Positions 24,949-34,690 of a stretch of DNA of 48,621 bases are shown here, in pieces. Made by a program: the position numbers and the translations under genes. The first letter of the stretch is position 1. Each line of letters opens with the position of its first letter. The notes under the pieces were generated by a model, which was not told the DNA's origin, did no database searches, and was given only the letters and a program-made list of their open reading frames with translations. Source of the stretch: Phormidium ambiguum IAM M-71 (GTDB taxonomy: Bacteria; Cyanobacteriota; Cyanobacteriia; Cyanobacteriales; Aerosakkonemataceae); the NCBI RefSeq assembly GCF_001904725.1, contig NZ_MRCE01000047.1, positions 1-48,621 on the forward strand. The letters run 5' to 3'.

Positions 24949-26016
24949 ATGTTATCTCTATCTCCCAGTCTCCAACAAAGACTTTCCACACCTTTAAAAA
25001 TTGGCACTTTTGAAGTTAAAAGTCGGGTTCTACAATCACCCTTATCTGGTGTTACCGATCTGGTATTTCGGCGGTTAGTGCGTCGTTATGCGCCAGATTC
25101 AATGATGTACACCGAAATGGTTAACGCCACAGGTTTACATTATGTGAAACAATTACCGCAAATTATGGAGGTAGATCCAGGCGAACGACCTATTAGTATT
25201 CAATTATTTGATTGTCGCCCTGATTTTTTAGCTGAAGCAGCTATTAAAGCAGTGGAAGAAGGGGCGGATACGGTTGATATTAATATGGGTTGTCCGGTTA
25301 ATAAAATCACTAAAAATGGTGGCGGTTCTTCTTTATTAAGACAACCAGAAGTGGCAGAAGCAATTGTGCGAGAAGTTGTGAAAGCGGTGAATGTTCCAGT
25401 AACAGTTAAAACTCGCATTGGTTGGTCTGATAAAGAGATAATTATTTTAGAATTTGCGAAACGGATGGAAGATGCTGGGGCGCAAATGATTACTGTTCAT
25501 GGAAGGACTCGTGCCCAAGGTTATACAGGTCCGGCAAAATGGGAATGGATACGCAAAGTTAAGGAAGTTTTGTCTATTCCGGTAATTGGAAATGGGGATA
25601 TTTTTTCTGTGGAAGCGGCGGTTCGTTGCTTGGAAGAAACGGGCGCAGATGGGGTAATGTGTTCTAGAGGAACGCTAGGTTATCCGTTTTTAGTTGGGGA
25701 AGTTGACTACTTTTTGAAAACGGGAAAAGTGAAGGAACCGCCAACAGCAATTGAAAGGTTAGAATGTGCGAAAGATCATTTACAAGCGCTGTGGGAATAT
25801 AAGGGAGAAAGGGGAATTCGCCAAGCTAGAAAACACATGACTTGGTATGCTAAAGGTTTCCCCAATGCTTCGGAATTACGCGGACAATTGAGTGTGATTG
25901 AAAGTTTAGACCAGGGTTTAGAGGTGATAGATAAAGCGATCGACTATTTGCAAACCCTTGGTGATGCGGCTAATTGGCAATTAACAGAAAATGATTCGCA
26001 GCTAGTAGCAATTTAA
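24949..26016 (+). CDS. dus: tRNA-dihydrouridine synthase (DusB/NifR3 type)
   Basis: A 355-residue FMN-dependent reductase that makes dihydrouridine in the tRNA D-loop. The TIM-barrel hallmarks are QSPLSGVTDLVFRRL near the start, YTEMVNA, QLFDCRPDFLAEAA, the catalytic C115 in NMGCPVNKITKNGGGSSLL, VKTRIGW, TVHGRTRAQGY and GNGDIFS. A C-terminal helical domain contains IRQARKHMTWYAKGF. The length and motif spacing fit DusB/NifR3-like members. It stands alone between a hairpin and a repeat-bearing terminator region. Confidence 0.95.
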   Translation: MLSLSPSLQQRLSTPLKIGTFEVKSRVLQSPLSGVTDLVFRRLVRRYAPDSMMYTEMVNATGLHYVKQLPQIMEVDPGERPISIQLFDCRPDFLAEAAIKAVEEGADTVDINMGCPVNKITKNGGGSSLLRQPEVAEAIVREVVKAVNVPVTVKTRIGWSDKEIIILEFAKRMEDAGAQMITVHGRTRAQGYTGPAKWEWIRKVKEVLSIPVIGNGDIFSVEAAVRCLEETGADGVMCSRGTLGYPFLVGEVDYFLKTGKVKEPPTAIERLECAKDHLQALWEYKGERGIRQARKHMTWYAKGFPNASELRGQLSVIESLDQGLEVIDKAIDYLQTLGDAANWQLTENDSQLVAI

Positions 26017-26039
26017 GACTAGACATCGATATTGTATGG

Positions 26040-26104
26040 TAGGGGCGGGTATTGTCCAGATCTTGTTTGTGGAAACCGACAATTTTTGGCTAAACCCGCC
26101 CCTA
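26040..26104. repeat. Inverted-repeat element (TAGGGGCGGGT ... ACCCGCCCCTA)
   Basis: Perfect 11-base arms at 26040-26050 and 26094-26104 bound a 43-base interior. This 'TAGGGGCGGGT' end is, from memory, a very common dispersed element in cyanobacteria. It lies between the convergent dus and cyclase genes and may terminate both. Confidence 0.75.
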
Positions 26105-26155
26105 CAATTCGGCAATATATACTACCGATATCAATGGACATGATATCAGGTTAAT

Positions 26156-29100
26156 TTATTTTTCTGTTAAACTCCACACACCATCATCCCATTTGTTTTC
26201 TAATTCTTCTGAATGTGTCAACCAATATTGACAACGTTCTAAATACATCTCAGATGCTTTATCTTTCATTTTTCTGGTGTTCATTTCTTCGACTATTTTA
26301 CTAAATTCATTTTGTGCTAATCTAAACTCCTTTTGTAAGTAAAATTCTCGTCCTTTGTGGTAAATATCTATTTGTTGTTTTTTCCAGTCAGGAACGGAAT
26401 TAATATTGTCTGTCATACAGACTAATTCATAAATTGAGACTGGTTGAGTCTTACCTTTCACGCGAATGTAATCTAACTCTCGGCAATAGATTTCGTCATT
26501 ACATTTGCCAAAAGTATATTGACTGATGATAATATCGCAGCCATATTGTTTACTGGCACTTTCTAAACGGGAACCTAAGTTAACACCATCACCGATCGAA
26601 GTAAGTTCCATCCTTTGGGAAGAACCAATATTACCGCTAATTACTACGTCGGAATTGATACCAATCCCAATCTTAATTTCTTGCAAATTATTATTGCGGC
26701 GATCTTCATTAAATTTGGCTAAACGGTGACGCATTTCCAAAGCGGTTTTTGTGGCCATTAAAGCATGATCTTCTAAGGGTACAAAAGCACCAAAAACAGC
26801 CATAATTGCATCACCAATGTATTTGTCTAAAGTGCCTTTATGTTGAAATACAGCTTCTACCATTAACTCGAAATATTCATTCAGCATGTGTACCACTTCT
26901 TCGGCTTGCATACTTTCTGTTAAAGTGGTGTAACTGCGAATATCTGAGAAGAGAACGGAAACTTCTTTGCGATCGCCTCCCATCTTGAAATCATCGCCTC
27001 TTGCTAGCAATTGTTCCGCTACTTCTTGAGTCATGTAACGATACATTGTACTCTTCAATCGTTTCTCATGACTAATATCTTCCATGACCACTAAAGCGCC
27101 ACGAACTTTGCTAGCATCATTCACATCTAAGATGGTATTGATCGAAAGATTGACGCTGTGTTTTTCTTCCTTTATTGATTGTAAAACTTGGTCTGGATAA
27201 TACTGTTGCCGCTTTCTCTCTTCAACTGCTTCTAAAGCTGCTTGAAACCAAGACCGGAATTTATTACCTTCTTCTTGTTGTAATCCTTCCTTACCACCAA
27301 TTTTCACTAAATCCCAAGCAGGTTTTCCTTCTACTTTTTCATTTTCTTCCAAGCCTAACAATTTTTTGGCGCTTTCATTGGCCGCAATTACATAACCTGC
27401 TTTGTCAGTGGAAAGCACACCATTTGACAAACTGCGGAGAATATCTCGCTGCATTTGTTGTTGTTGTTTGACTTCATCAAACAATTTGGCATTTTGCAAT
27501 GCTACACCAGCTTGAATATTAAAAATTTGCATAAATTCTTGGTCAGTGCGATTAAAACTCGCTTTCCAACATTCTGGTGCTTCTGGCCAATTAGCTGGAT
27601 TATATTCTGGTAATTCTCCTTGTTTTTTCTTGTTAATTAATTGCGTCACCCCAATTAATTCATTATCGGCATTAAAGACGGGCATACACAACATACTACA
27701 GGTACGATAACCTGTTTTTTGATCTGTTTGTTGAGAGACTGCGGAACGCGGATCGTCATAAAGATCGAAAGGAATCATTAATGGTTCGCCTGATTCTGCT
27801 ACCATTCCGGCAAAACCTGCATTTCTGGGAATTCGCAGTTCTTTTAATTCACCACCGATGGGAATTTTTGTCCACAATTGTTCTCTTTCATGGTCAATTA
27901 ACCACAAGGTACTGCGATCGGCATTCATTAACTTTTTCGCTTCATCCATCACCCGTTTTAGGGTTTCTTCTAAGTCTAAGCTACTTTGACTTAATGCTTG
28001 ATTAGCTTTCATTAAAGCATCAGCCGCCCGTTGTTTTTGTGTCGCTACATAGAAAGACCGCGAACTTTCTAAAATCAACCTAATTGAAGGGGCAAATTCT
28101 TCAAAAACTACTTCATCTTCTTTGGTAAATCCTGCCAGATCGATGCGATCTTGTAAGGGTTTTGTGGCATCATTTTGGGATTTTAATTTATTAAGTAACT
28201 GAACAACTGCGACTAAATCTCCCTCTTCACTTAACAGAGGTAAAGCTAACATTGTATATGTCCGATAGCCTGTTTTCTTATATGTTTTTTGAGATTCTCC
28301 AGAACGAGGATCGTCAAAAAAGTCGAATGGTATATTTACTACTCTTTTGAATGTTGCTACTTCTCCAGCAATTCCTTTGTCGGCAGGTATGCGAATTTCT
28401 AAAGTACCAACACCATCATTTTTAGCTAAAATTGACCACAGTTCGTTCTTTTCTTCATCTAGTAAGAATATTGTTGTGCGATCGGCTGCTAGTAACTCTC
28501 CTGTTTTTAAGGCAATACTCTGCAACATTTCTTGCAAAACAGTTTCCATACCTTCACTATGAATTACCATTGTGAGGGTATCGTTTACTGTACTCAGCTT
28601 TTGATGAACTTCTTTAACTGCTTCCTTGAAAGATTCCTTATTTAAGGGCGCTAAAAATGATGAAAATGAACCTTTTGTTGTAGCTAATGCACCCCCTGGA
28701 GAGCGATTATTTTGGTAGGAATTTTTTTCATCATCTTCTATATCAATTGGGTTATTATTTTCTGCAATTATTTCATAGTTAGTGACATCAACTATTTCGT
28801 AATCGCTTGCATTGCTAGTTGTATCGATTATTTCATCTATTTCATCGTTAACTTCTTTAGCCGTAATATCAATTATTTGATTCTCTTGAATGTGAAGTTC
28901 ATTCTTGATTTCTACCCCATTGCTTCCGCTGACTATTTCAACTATATGATTTTCGGGATTGAGGGGACTTTCCTCCGCCGGATATCCATTTTGGGGTTCA
29001 TCCCAACAACTATTGATAAAATCATTATCTAAATCGAAGTTTTGATGACCATTTTTATATTCAACTGTTTCTATTGACTGATAATTATTTAATTCATCTC

Positions 29101-29491
29101 CATTAGTTCTATAACCATTTTGATTTTTGGGAGGTTCATTATCACTAATGTTATTTTCATCAATAAAGGTTTCAATTGTTTGAAATACATTTGGTTTCGG
29201 GAGAGCTTCAGTCAGATTTTTTCCCATTTGAGGATCGTTACTATCAATATTGTTTGACTCTTCTTTCCCACTTAGATGTTGCTTTTTTTCTTTGTAAGGC
29301 GCAAAATCAATAGTATATATTGGCTCAGACATTTTTATTTTAAATTGTTGTGTGTTTTTTTGCAACTGTCCATTAACTTCATTAGGAATTTCAAGCATTA
29401 GATTTACACCCTGTTTTTTCATGTATGGTTTAACATCAATTACGTCAGTAGTTGACTCTATGAATGGTAGATTGTAGTTAGAATAAGACAT
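26156..29491 (-). CDS. GAF-GAF-PAS class III adenylate/guanylate cyclase (CyaB1-like)
   Basis: An 1111-residue soluble nucleotide cyclase. Residues 1-about 290 are acidic, Asn-rich and low in complexity. Two GAF domains (about 307-475 and 494-680) are closely similar to each other, each carrying a DRTTIFL/DRSTLWL strand and a DDPRS...KTGYRT motif that recalls cyclic-nucleotide-binding GAFs of cyanobacterial cyclases. A PAS domain (about 690-810) and the catalytic domain (about 835-1015) follow. Metal aspartates are in FSDIRSY (near 847) and YIGDAIMAVFG (near 889); LTSIGDGVNLGSRLE (near 963) supplies the transition-state residues, and VKGKTQPVSIYE ends the domain. A helical tail of TPR flavour completes it. 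The layout matches Anabaena CyaB1, where cAMP binding to GAF stimulates the cyclase. The gene is transcribed alone. Confidence 0.93.
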   Translation of the reverse strand: MSYSNYNLPFIESTTDVIDVKPYMKKQGVNLMLEIPNEVNGQLQKNTQQFKIKMSEPIYTIDFAPYKEKKQHLSGKEESNNIDSNDPQMGKNLTEALPKPNVFQTIETFIDENNISDNEPPKNQNGYRTNGDELNNYQSIETVEYKNGHQNFDLDNDFINSCWDEPQNGYPAEESPLNPENHIVEIVSGSNGVEIKNELHIQENQIIDITAKEVNDEIDEIIDTTSNASDYEIVDVTNYEIIAENNNPIDIEDDEKNSYQNNRSPGGALATTKGSFSSFLAPLNKESFKEAVKEVHQKLSTVNDTLTMVIHSEGMETVLQEMLQSIALKTGELLAADRTTIFLLDEEKNELWSILAKNDGVGTLEIRIPADKGIAGEVATFKRVVNIPFDFFDDPRSGESQKTYKKTGYRTYTMLALPLLSEEGDLVAVVQLLNKLKSQNDATKPLQDRIDLAGFTKEDEVVFEEFAPSIRLILESSRSFYVATQKQRAADALMKANQALSQSSLDLEETLKRVMDEAKKLMNADRSTLWLIDHEREQLWTKIPIGGELKELRIPRNAGFAGMVAESGEPLMIPFDLYDDPRSAVSQQTDQKTGYRTCSMLCMPVFNADNELIGVTQLINKKKQGELPEYNPANWPEAPECWKASFNRTDQEFMQIFNIQAGVALQNAKLFDEVKQQQQMQRDILRSLSNGVLSTDKAGYVIAANESAKKLLGLEENEKVEGKPAWDLVKIGGKEGLQQEEGNKFRSWFQAALEAVEERKRQQYYPDQVLQSIKEEKHSVNLSINTILDVNDASKVRGALVVMEDISHEKRLKSTMYRYMTQEVAEQLLARGDDFKMGGDRKEVSVLFSDIRSYTTLTESMQAEEVVHMLNEYFELMVEAVFQHKGTLDKYIGDAIMAVFGAFVPLEDHALMATKTALEMRHRLAKFNEDRRNNNLQEIKIGIGINSDVVISGNIGSSQRMELTSIGDGVNLGSRLESASKQYGCDIIISQYTFGKCNDEIYCRELDYIRVKGKTQPVSIYELVCMTDNINSVPDWKKQQIDIYHKGREFYLQKEFRLAQNEFSKIVEEMNTRKMKDKASEMYLERCQYWLTHSEELENKWDDGVWSLTEK

Positions 29492-29638
29492 AATTCAAAC
29501 AATCAAATGCTTATTGTGTGAGGATGTTTCAAACTGTTAGCTTAAATAAATTGAGTGAGTTAGTATGGTTTAACCTCCTTAAGTTTTTGCTTATAGTATT
29601 AAATTTATGATAATTTTCTGGGTTCGCTTCTGGTTGAA

Positions 29639-31399
29639 TTATATGTTGGAACGACTGCTTTTGTCTTTTCTTTTTAGGTCTGCTTCTGCAATTAAGGATT
29701 CCGCAAAAGCGATCGCTTCCGTAGCCGAATCACCCCCAGCTAATTGAGCTAATTCGTGAGAGCGAGTAGAATGACTATCTAAACAACTCACCCGCACCAC
29801 AGTCCGAATATCGGAAGCTTGGGCATTTTTCTCACCATTTGGAGTATCAATCACTTGTTTATCGACGCGGAAATGTCGATCGGCCATCGCCGCAACTAAA
29901 GGTTGGTGAGTTACGCATAAAACCTGATGATATTGTGAGATTTGATGGAGTTTTTGGGCGATCGCTGCCGCCACTCTTCCAGAAACACCCACATCTATTT
30001 CATCAAATACTAGTGTTCCCACAGAACCGATCGAAAAACAGGTTTTAAAAGCCAAAAGAAACCGACTCATCTCACCCCCAGAAGCCGTTTCTGTTAACGG
30101 ATGCAAAGGTTCACCAGGATTAGGACTAAACAGAAACGTCACTTTATCTCCACCATTAGCAGTAGGAGTAATCGGCGTAATTTCTACCTGAAACTTCACT
30201 TTTTCCATTGCTAAAGGCTTTAATTGAGCAATTAAACGCTCCTCTAATTTTCTCGCTGCCGCTAGCCTTAATTCTGTTAATATATGACAATATTCTTGCA
30301 GGATCGCCCTTTTTTCCTGATAAATTTTTTCTAAAGTTTCTAAAGACTGACCGCCACCTTTCAGTTCTTGTAATTCACCTTCCACACCTTGTTGATAAGC
30401 GATCGCATCCGCCAAACTCGGCCCATACTTCCGGCAAATTTGTTTTAATTGCCGAATCCGTCGTTCCACAGTTTCCAACCTCTCAGGATCGGCCTCCAAA
30501 GCCGCACCATAATTATTAATTTGTCTCCCAGCTTCCGCCACTTGAGCCAAAGCCGCATTAACCATATCTAAAATTGGTTGTAAACCAGAATCATAATTCA
30601 CCATATCAATCAAAGTCGCCTCAGCCTCCCCCAAAATATCAGCAGCAGCTTGGGCATCCGCATCATTTTGGTACAAAGCTTGATAAACCCGGTAACTTTG
30701 CTTTTGTAATTCCACAACATGAGACAATCGGCTACGTTCTTGTTCTAAAGATTCCAATTCATCAGGATCGTCAAGTTTAGCCGCACTTAATTCCTGCAAT
30801 TGAAACTCCAACAAATCCAACTTTTGTAACCGCATTTGTTCTGATTGGCGACGATTTTCTAAAGCCGAAAAAGCTTGAGAACACTCTTGAAAAGCCGCAT
30901 TTACCTTTTGACGTTGTTCGAGTAAACTCAGACCACCGAAACTATCTAAATACTCCCTTTGAATAGCGGTTTGTCCAATTTGAACCGTTTGACCTTGAGC
31001 AGTAATTTCGACCAAACGCGATCGCAACTGTTCCATCTGTTGTCTATTTACTAATACCCCATTAATCCGCGATCGACTGCTGCGTAAGATACCCTCCTGA
31101 CTAGTAGACATCTCACGACTACAAACCACAGAATCATCATCCAACAAATCGATTTCTTCCTGATTCAACCACTGAGCGACATCAGAACTCAACTGAAAAG
31201 TCGCCTCCACCAAAGCCCGTTTTGTTCCAGTCCGAATCGATCGACTAGTAACCTTACCCCCCAAAGCCGCATCAATCGCATCCAGAATAATAGACTTTCC
31301 CGCCCCAGTCTCCCCAGTCAACACATTTAAACCAGAACCAAAAGCCAGTTCCAGACGATCGATCAGAGCAAAATTTTCAATCCGCAATCCTAATAACAT
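29639..31399 (-). CDS. recN: DNA repair protein RecN
   Basis: An SMC-like ATPase of about 586 residues for double-strand-break repair. The start at 31399 (MLLGLRIENFALIDRLELAF) is the standard RecN N-terminus; the frame stays open upstream to 31597, but those 66 residues have no family counterpart. Walker A lies at G29-S36 (GETGAGKS). A coiled coil with a helical hairpin occupies the middle, and the C-terminal half has GGEMSRFLLAFK, Walker B LVFDEIDVGVSG and VTHQPLVAAMADRHF. It diverges from the UbiB-type gene with a spacer of about 250 bp. No clear LexA box was found. On the coding strand it is G-rich, mirroring the C-rich plus strand of the neighbouring gene. Confidence 0.96.
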   Translation of the reverse strand: MLLGLRIENFALIDRLELAFGSGLNVLTGETGAGKSIILDAIDAALGGKVTSRSIRTGTKRALVEATFQLSSDVAQWLNQEEIDLLDDDSVVCSREMSTSQEGILRSSRSRINGVLVNRQQMEQLRSRLVEITAQGQTVQIGQTAIQREYLDSFGGLSLLEQRQKVNAAFQECSQAFSALENRRQSEQMRLQKLDLLEFQLQELSAAKLDDPDELESLEQERSRLSHVVELQKQSYRVYQALYQNDADAQAAADILGEAEATLIDMVNYDSGLQPILDMVNAALAQVAEAGRQINNYGAALEADPERLETVERRIRQLKQICRKYGPSLADAIAYQQGVEGELQELKGGGQSLETLEKIYQEKRAILQEYCHILTELRLAAARKLEERLIAQLKPLAMEKVKFQVEITPITPTANGGDKVTFLFSPNPGEPLHPLTETASGGEMSRFLLAFKTCFSIGSVGTLVFDEIDVGVSGRVAAAIAQKLHQISQYHQVLCVTHQPLVAAMADRHFRVDKQVIDTPNGEKNAQASDIRTVVRVSCLDSHSTRSHELAQLAGGDSATEAIAFAESLIAEADLKRKDKSSRSNI

Positions 31400-31650
31400 A
31401 AGGCAATCAGCCTGTAATTCAGGGTTTCTCGACAAACCGCTACCATCGACAAGTTTAATCTGAGACTCAAAAAACTGGAACTGAAATTTTCTGAGGTTTC
31501 GTCTAGAAATCACCCCATCATAGACGGAAAACCCCGCTTGCCGACTTGTATGCCAAATTCTGATATTGGAAATAGGCCAATTGCCTACCCTTAGCAATTG
31601 TTACAATGTTTTAACATAAGTCCTGTAAGACTAAATATTATAAAAAGTTC

Positions 31651-33723
31651 ATGAATTCTAAGACGGTATCCCCAGTTTCGCCCACACATAACACCAAAGG
31701 CGATCGCACATCCCAAACAATCACCATCAAGGATCAAACACCAGTGGAAAAACCCATCGTGATCGCCGAACCAGCAACCATCTCCCCAGCGCCCCAAAAA
31801 CGCGCCCAAACAGTTGCCCCAGAAACCGAAACCATACCATACGATCCCGAAGCGATCGCCCAACATTATCGCCGACGACCCTTCCTAGTATGGGGGCGTT
31901 GTTTAGCGATCGTCTTGCCCTCCATGATCTTCGCCCTCAGCCTCTGGTGGGATCGCCGCTTAGGAAAAATCAATCAAAACCAACAAAAACGCGCCATCCA
32001 ACTCAAACAACTCCTCACCGAACTAGGCCCAGCCTACATCAAAATCGGACAAGCCCTCTCCAGTCGCCCCGACCTAGTACCCCCAACATACCTAGAAGAA
32101 CTCACCCACCTCCAAGACCAACTACCACCCTTCCCCAACGAAGTCGCCTACAGATTCATCGAAGAAGAACTAGGAGCCCATCCCCACGACATCTACGCCG
32201 AACTCTCACCCCAACCACTAGCCGCCGCCTCACTAGGACAAGTCTACAAAGGCAAACTCAAAACCGGAGAAACCGTCGCCATCAAAGTCCAAAGACCCGA
32301 CCTCCAACAAAAAATCGCCCTCGACCTCTACATCATGCGCGGTTTAGCAGCTTGGGCAAAAAAAACCTTCAAATATGTGCGAAGCGACCTAGTAGCCATT
32401 CTCGACGAATTTGGCGCTCGCATCTATGAAGAAATGGACTACATCCAAGAAGGAAAAAACGCCGAACGCTTTGAACAACTCTACGGCAACATCCCAAACA
32501 TTTACATCCCTCGCATCTACTGGGAATACACCCGCCGTCGCGTCCTCACAATGGAATGGATTGTAGGAACCAAACTAACCAACCTGGAAGCCATGCAAAA
32601 ACAAGGCATCGACGCTTCCCACCTCATAGAAGTCGGCGTACAATGTTCCCTCCGTCAACTCCTAGAACACGGCTTTTTCCACGCTGACCCCCATCCCGGA
32701 AACCTGTTAGCCAGTCCAGAAGGCAAACTCGTCTACCTCGACTTTGGCATGATGAGCGAAGTCAAGCGAGAACAACGCTACGGCTTAATCGAAGCCGTCG
32801 TACACCTAGTCAACCGAGACTTTGAAGGCTTAGGCCAAGACTACATCAAACTCGAATTTTTAACCCCCGACACCGACCTCACACCCATCATCCCCGCCTT
32901 TGCTGCCGTCTTCAACGATGCTTTATCTGCCTCAGTCGCAGAAATGAACTTCAAAAGCATCACCGACCAGCTTTCAGCTTTAATGTACGAATTTCCCTTC
33001 CGCGTACCCGCCTACTACGCTTTAATTATTCGCTCTCTAGTAACCTTAGAAGGCATCGCCATCAACATCGATCCCGATTTCAAAGTACTAAGCAAAGCCT
33101 ATCCCTACGTTGCCAAACGCTTACTCACCGACCAAGCCCCAGAATTAAGAGCATCTTTACAAGATTTATTGTTTAAAGAAGGTGGATTTCGCTGGAATCG
33201 CTTAGAAAACCTGCTTCGCAATGCCCGCAACTCCCCAGAGTTTGACTTAAATCAGACACTTGAGCAAACAGTTGACTTTCTCTACTCAGAACGCGGCGCT
33301 TTCATTCGCAAAAAACTAGTTAACGAAATAGTCAACGCTTTAGACCTCTTTGGACGCAACACTTGGGAAAATTTAACTTTTACCCTTCGCCAAAGATTGG
33401 GAATGGAAGTAAACCCAGCCCCAGCCCCTGTTGCTGTGGAATCACCCAAGAGTATCGAACATATTCAAAGAATTTGGGCAATTCTCCAAGAAACCCCAGG
33501 CTTTGACCAAATGGAAATGATTTCCATCATTACTAAACTGTTGCTCAAACCCGAAACTCAACAAATGGGACAGCAAGTAGTTGGCGGACTTACTCAACGC
33601 GCATTAGCTCGCTTAATCCGCGAAGTCCTCATCTCAGACAAATCTCTCCCAGAAACAGAAACCGAGTATCGAGAAGATACTGCCCCCAGATTGGCTTTAC
33701 CTGTGCCTGTGGAGAATCGCTAA
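31651..33723 (+). CDS. ABC1/AarF/UbiB family protein kinase-like
   Basis: A 690-residue atypical kinase of the ABC1 family. Members act in quinone or lipid metabolism and include chloroplast ABC1K proteins. After about 65 Thr/Pro-rich residues there is a hydrophobic stretch (about 75-95, CLAIVLPSMIFALSLWW). The family KxGQ motif follows (YIKIGQALSSRPDL), then the Ala-rich nucleotide loop AAASLGQVYKG, the VAIKVQRP lysine, HADPHPGNLL and the metal aspartate in YLDFGMM. A long C-terminal helical region follows. Codon use in roughly the first 1.2 kb is strongly C-ending and then relaxes toward the gene's end. The 3' end abuts a composite repeat, and the stop is six bases before the first unit. 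Confidence 0.93.
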   Translation: MNSKTVSPVSPTHNTKGDRTSQTITIKDQTPVEKPIVIAEPATISPAPQKRAQTVAPETETIPYDPEAIAQHYRRRPFLVWGRCLAIVLPSMIFALSLWWDRRLGKINQNQQKRAIQLKQLLTELGPAYIKIGQALSSRPDLVPPTYLEELTHLQDQLPPFPNEVAYRFIEEELGAHPHDIYAELSPQPLAAASLGQVYKGKLKTGETVAIKVQRPDLQQKIALDLYIMRGLAAWAKKTFKYVRSDLVAILDEFGARIYEEMDYIQEGKNAERFEQLYGNIPNIYIPRIYWEYTRRRVLTMEWIVGTKLTNLEAMQKQGIDASHLIEVGVQCSLRQLLEHGFFHADPHPGNLLASPEGKLVYLDFGMMSEVKREQRYGLIEAVVHLVNRDFEGLGQDYIKLEFLTPDTDLTPIIPAFAAVFNDALSASVAEMNFKSITDQLSALMYEFPFRVPAYYALIIRSLVTLEGIAINIDPDFKVLSKAYPYVAKRLLTDQAPELRASLQDLLFKEGGFRWNRLENLLRNARNSPEFDLNQTLEQTVDFLYSERGAFIRKKLVNEIVNALDLFGRNTWENLTFTLRQRLGMEVNPAPAPVAVESPKSIEHIQRIWAILQETPGFDQMEMISIITKLLLKPETQQMGQQVVGGLTQRALARLIREVLISDKSLPETETEYREDTAPRLALPVPVENR

Positions 33724-33729
33724 GGAGTG

Positions 33730-33872
33730 CAGGGGAGCAGGGGGGCAGGGGGGCAGGGGGGCAGGGGAGCAGGGGGGCAGGGGAGCAGGGGGGACAAGGG
33801 GAAATTTTTTCCTTCTACCTTTTGGCTTTTTTGCCTTTTGCCTTCTGCCTTCTGCCTTCTGCCTTCTGCCTT
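33730..33872. repeat. Composite repeat: octamer array joined to heptamer array
   Basis: About nine octamers (GGGGAGCA / GGGGGGCA, ending GGGGGACA) run from 33730 to about 33800. A junction GGGGAAATTTTTT follows, then a degenerate CCTTCTG run to about 33872. The order and junction match the copies at 10121-10247 and 44599-44746. Confidence 0.9.
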
Positions 33873-33886
33873 GGAGCCTGTCCCCA

Positions 33887-34315
33887 CTAGTTGCCATCCA
33901 TATCTTTCATTTGCTGCTGTAACTTAGCTTCTAGTTCCTGAATTTCTTCTCGCCGTGCTTCGACTTCTAGTAAACGACGGCTGAGGTCTAATTTTTCCAG
34001 AGTCAGAGTTTGTAACCCTTCTTCTACTTTGACCTTTTCTTGCTGCAAAAAATCTAAAGTGATTTCACTTGCCAGGTAAATTTTGATCAGATTTAGCACC
34101 CAATCAGTAGCATCTTTAATACTCAAAACCTGACGAGTGGGCGAAAGTTCCACCAAAACTAGCAAGCCATTGCTCCATACATCTGTTTCCGCTGCTGGAA
34201 TCACCTCAGCTTCTTCGATTAAAGCCCAGGTATATTCAGATTCTTGGCGGGCTAATAGCCGCAGCTTGGTTTCACCTGTGGTTGCTTCTTTTTGTACCTG
34301 GGCAAAATGTAGCAT
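33887..34315 (-). CDS. Conserved hypothetical protein with C-terminal coiled coil
   Basis: A 142-residue acidic protein I cannot place in a named family. The first 85 residues look like a compact alpha/beta domain (VQKEATTGETKLRLLARQESEYTWALIEE, then GLLVLVELSPTRQVLSIKDATDWVLNLIKIYL). The rest (from about 95, QEKVKVEEGLQTLTLEKLDLSRRLLEVEARREEIQELEAKLQQQM) is a coiled coil with clear heptads. No signal peptide or membrane segment. It lies convergent with the UbiB-type gene across the repeat; the downstream 375 bp hold no gene. Confidence 0.75.
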   Translation of the reverse strand: MLHFAQVQKEATTGETKLRLLARQESEYTWALIEEAEVIPAAETDVWSNGLLVLVELSPTRQVLSIKDATDWVLNLIKIYLASEITLDFLQQEKVKVEEGLQTLTLEKLDLSRRLLEVEARREEIQELEAKLQQQMKDMDGN

Positions 34316-34690
34316 CAGCTTGATTTTTGATTACCTCTGTTCGATTCATCACAACTATCCCTGTGTTTTGGGGGTGGCTCAGCAAAATTGGCTAAATTAT
34401 TGCCAGATTTATGGAGTAGACACGCTTAGTTTTGGTCTTATCTGTGCCGTAGCTGAGTCCAGCTTGAGGATACAACACAAGTCAATGTATTCTCATCCTG
34501 GTAATGTACCAAATTGTCAATGCTTTTTTTGACTTGGTAGGTGATGATTTCCTTTAAATTTTACTGATTTGTGTGAGTAATGAACGAATGAGAATGGACA
34601 GCGCATGGATTGACAAAAGTTTGTCTCGATCAATATTATGTGCCATTATCGCCGTAATTCTAGGTGAAAATGCTAAAAGTTTTATAGGAA
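34316..34690. other. 375-bp intergenic region without recognised features
   Basis: I see no gene, repeat or strong hairpin here. The short frames that cross it lack protein-like composition, and the one extending into ureF (34573-34812) runs antisense to it. The region presumably contains the promoter of the coiled-coil gene and the end of the ureF transcript. Confidence 0.5.

Noticed and set aside
31400-31597. 66-residue N-terminal extension of RecN
   Set aside because: The family starts at MLLGLRIENF; the extension lacks counterparts and probably reflects an open frame by chance.
31890-32429. A 179-codon frame inside the UbiB-type gene
   Set aside because: It is a shadow produced by the C-rich codon use of the real gene and consists of Thr/Arg/Pro/His runs.
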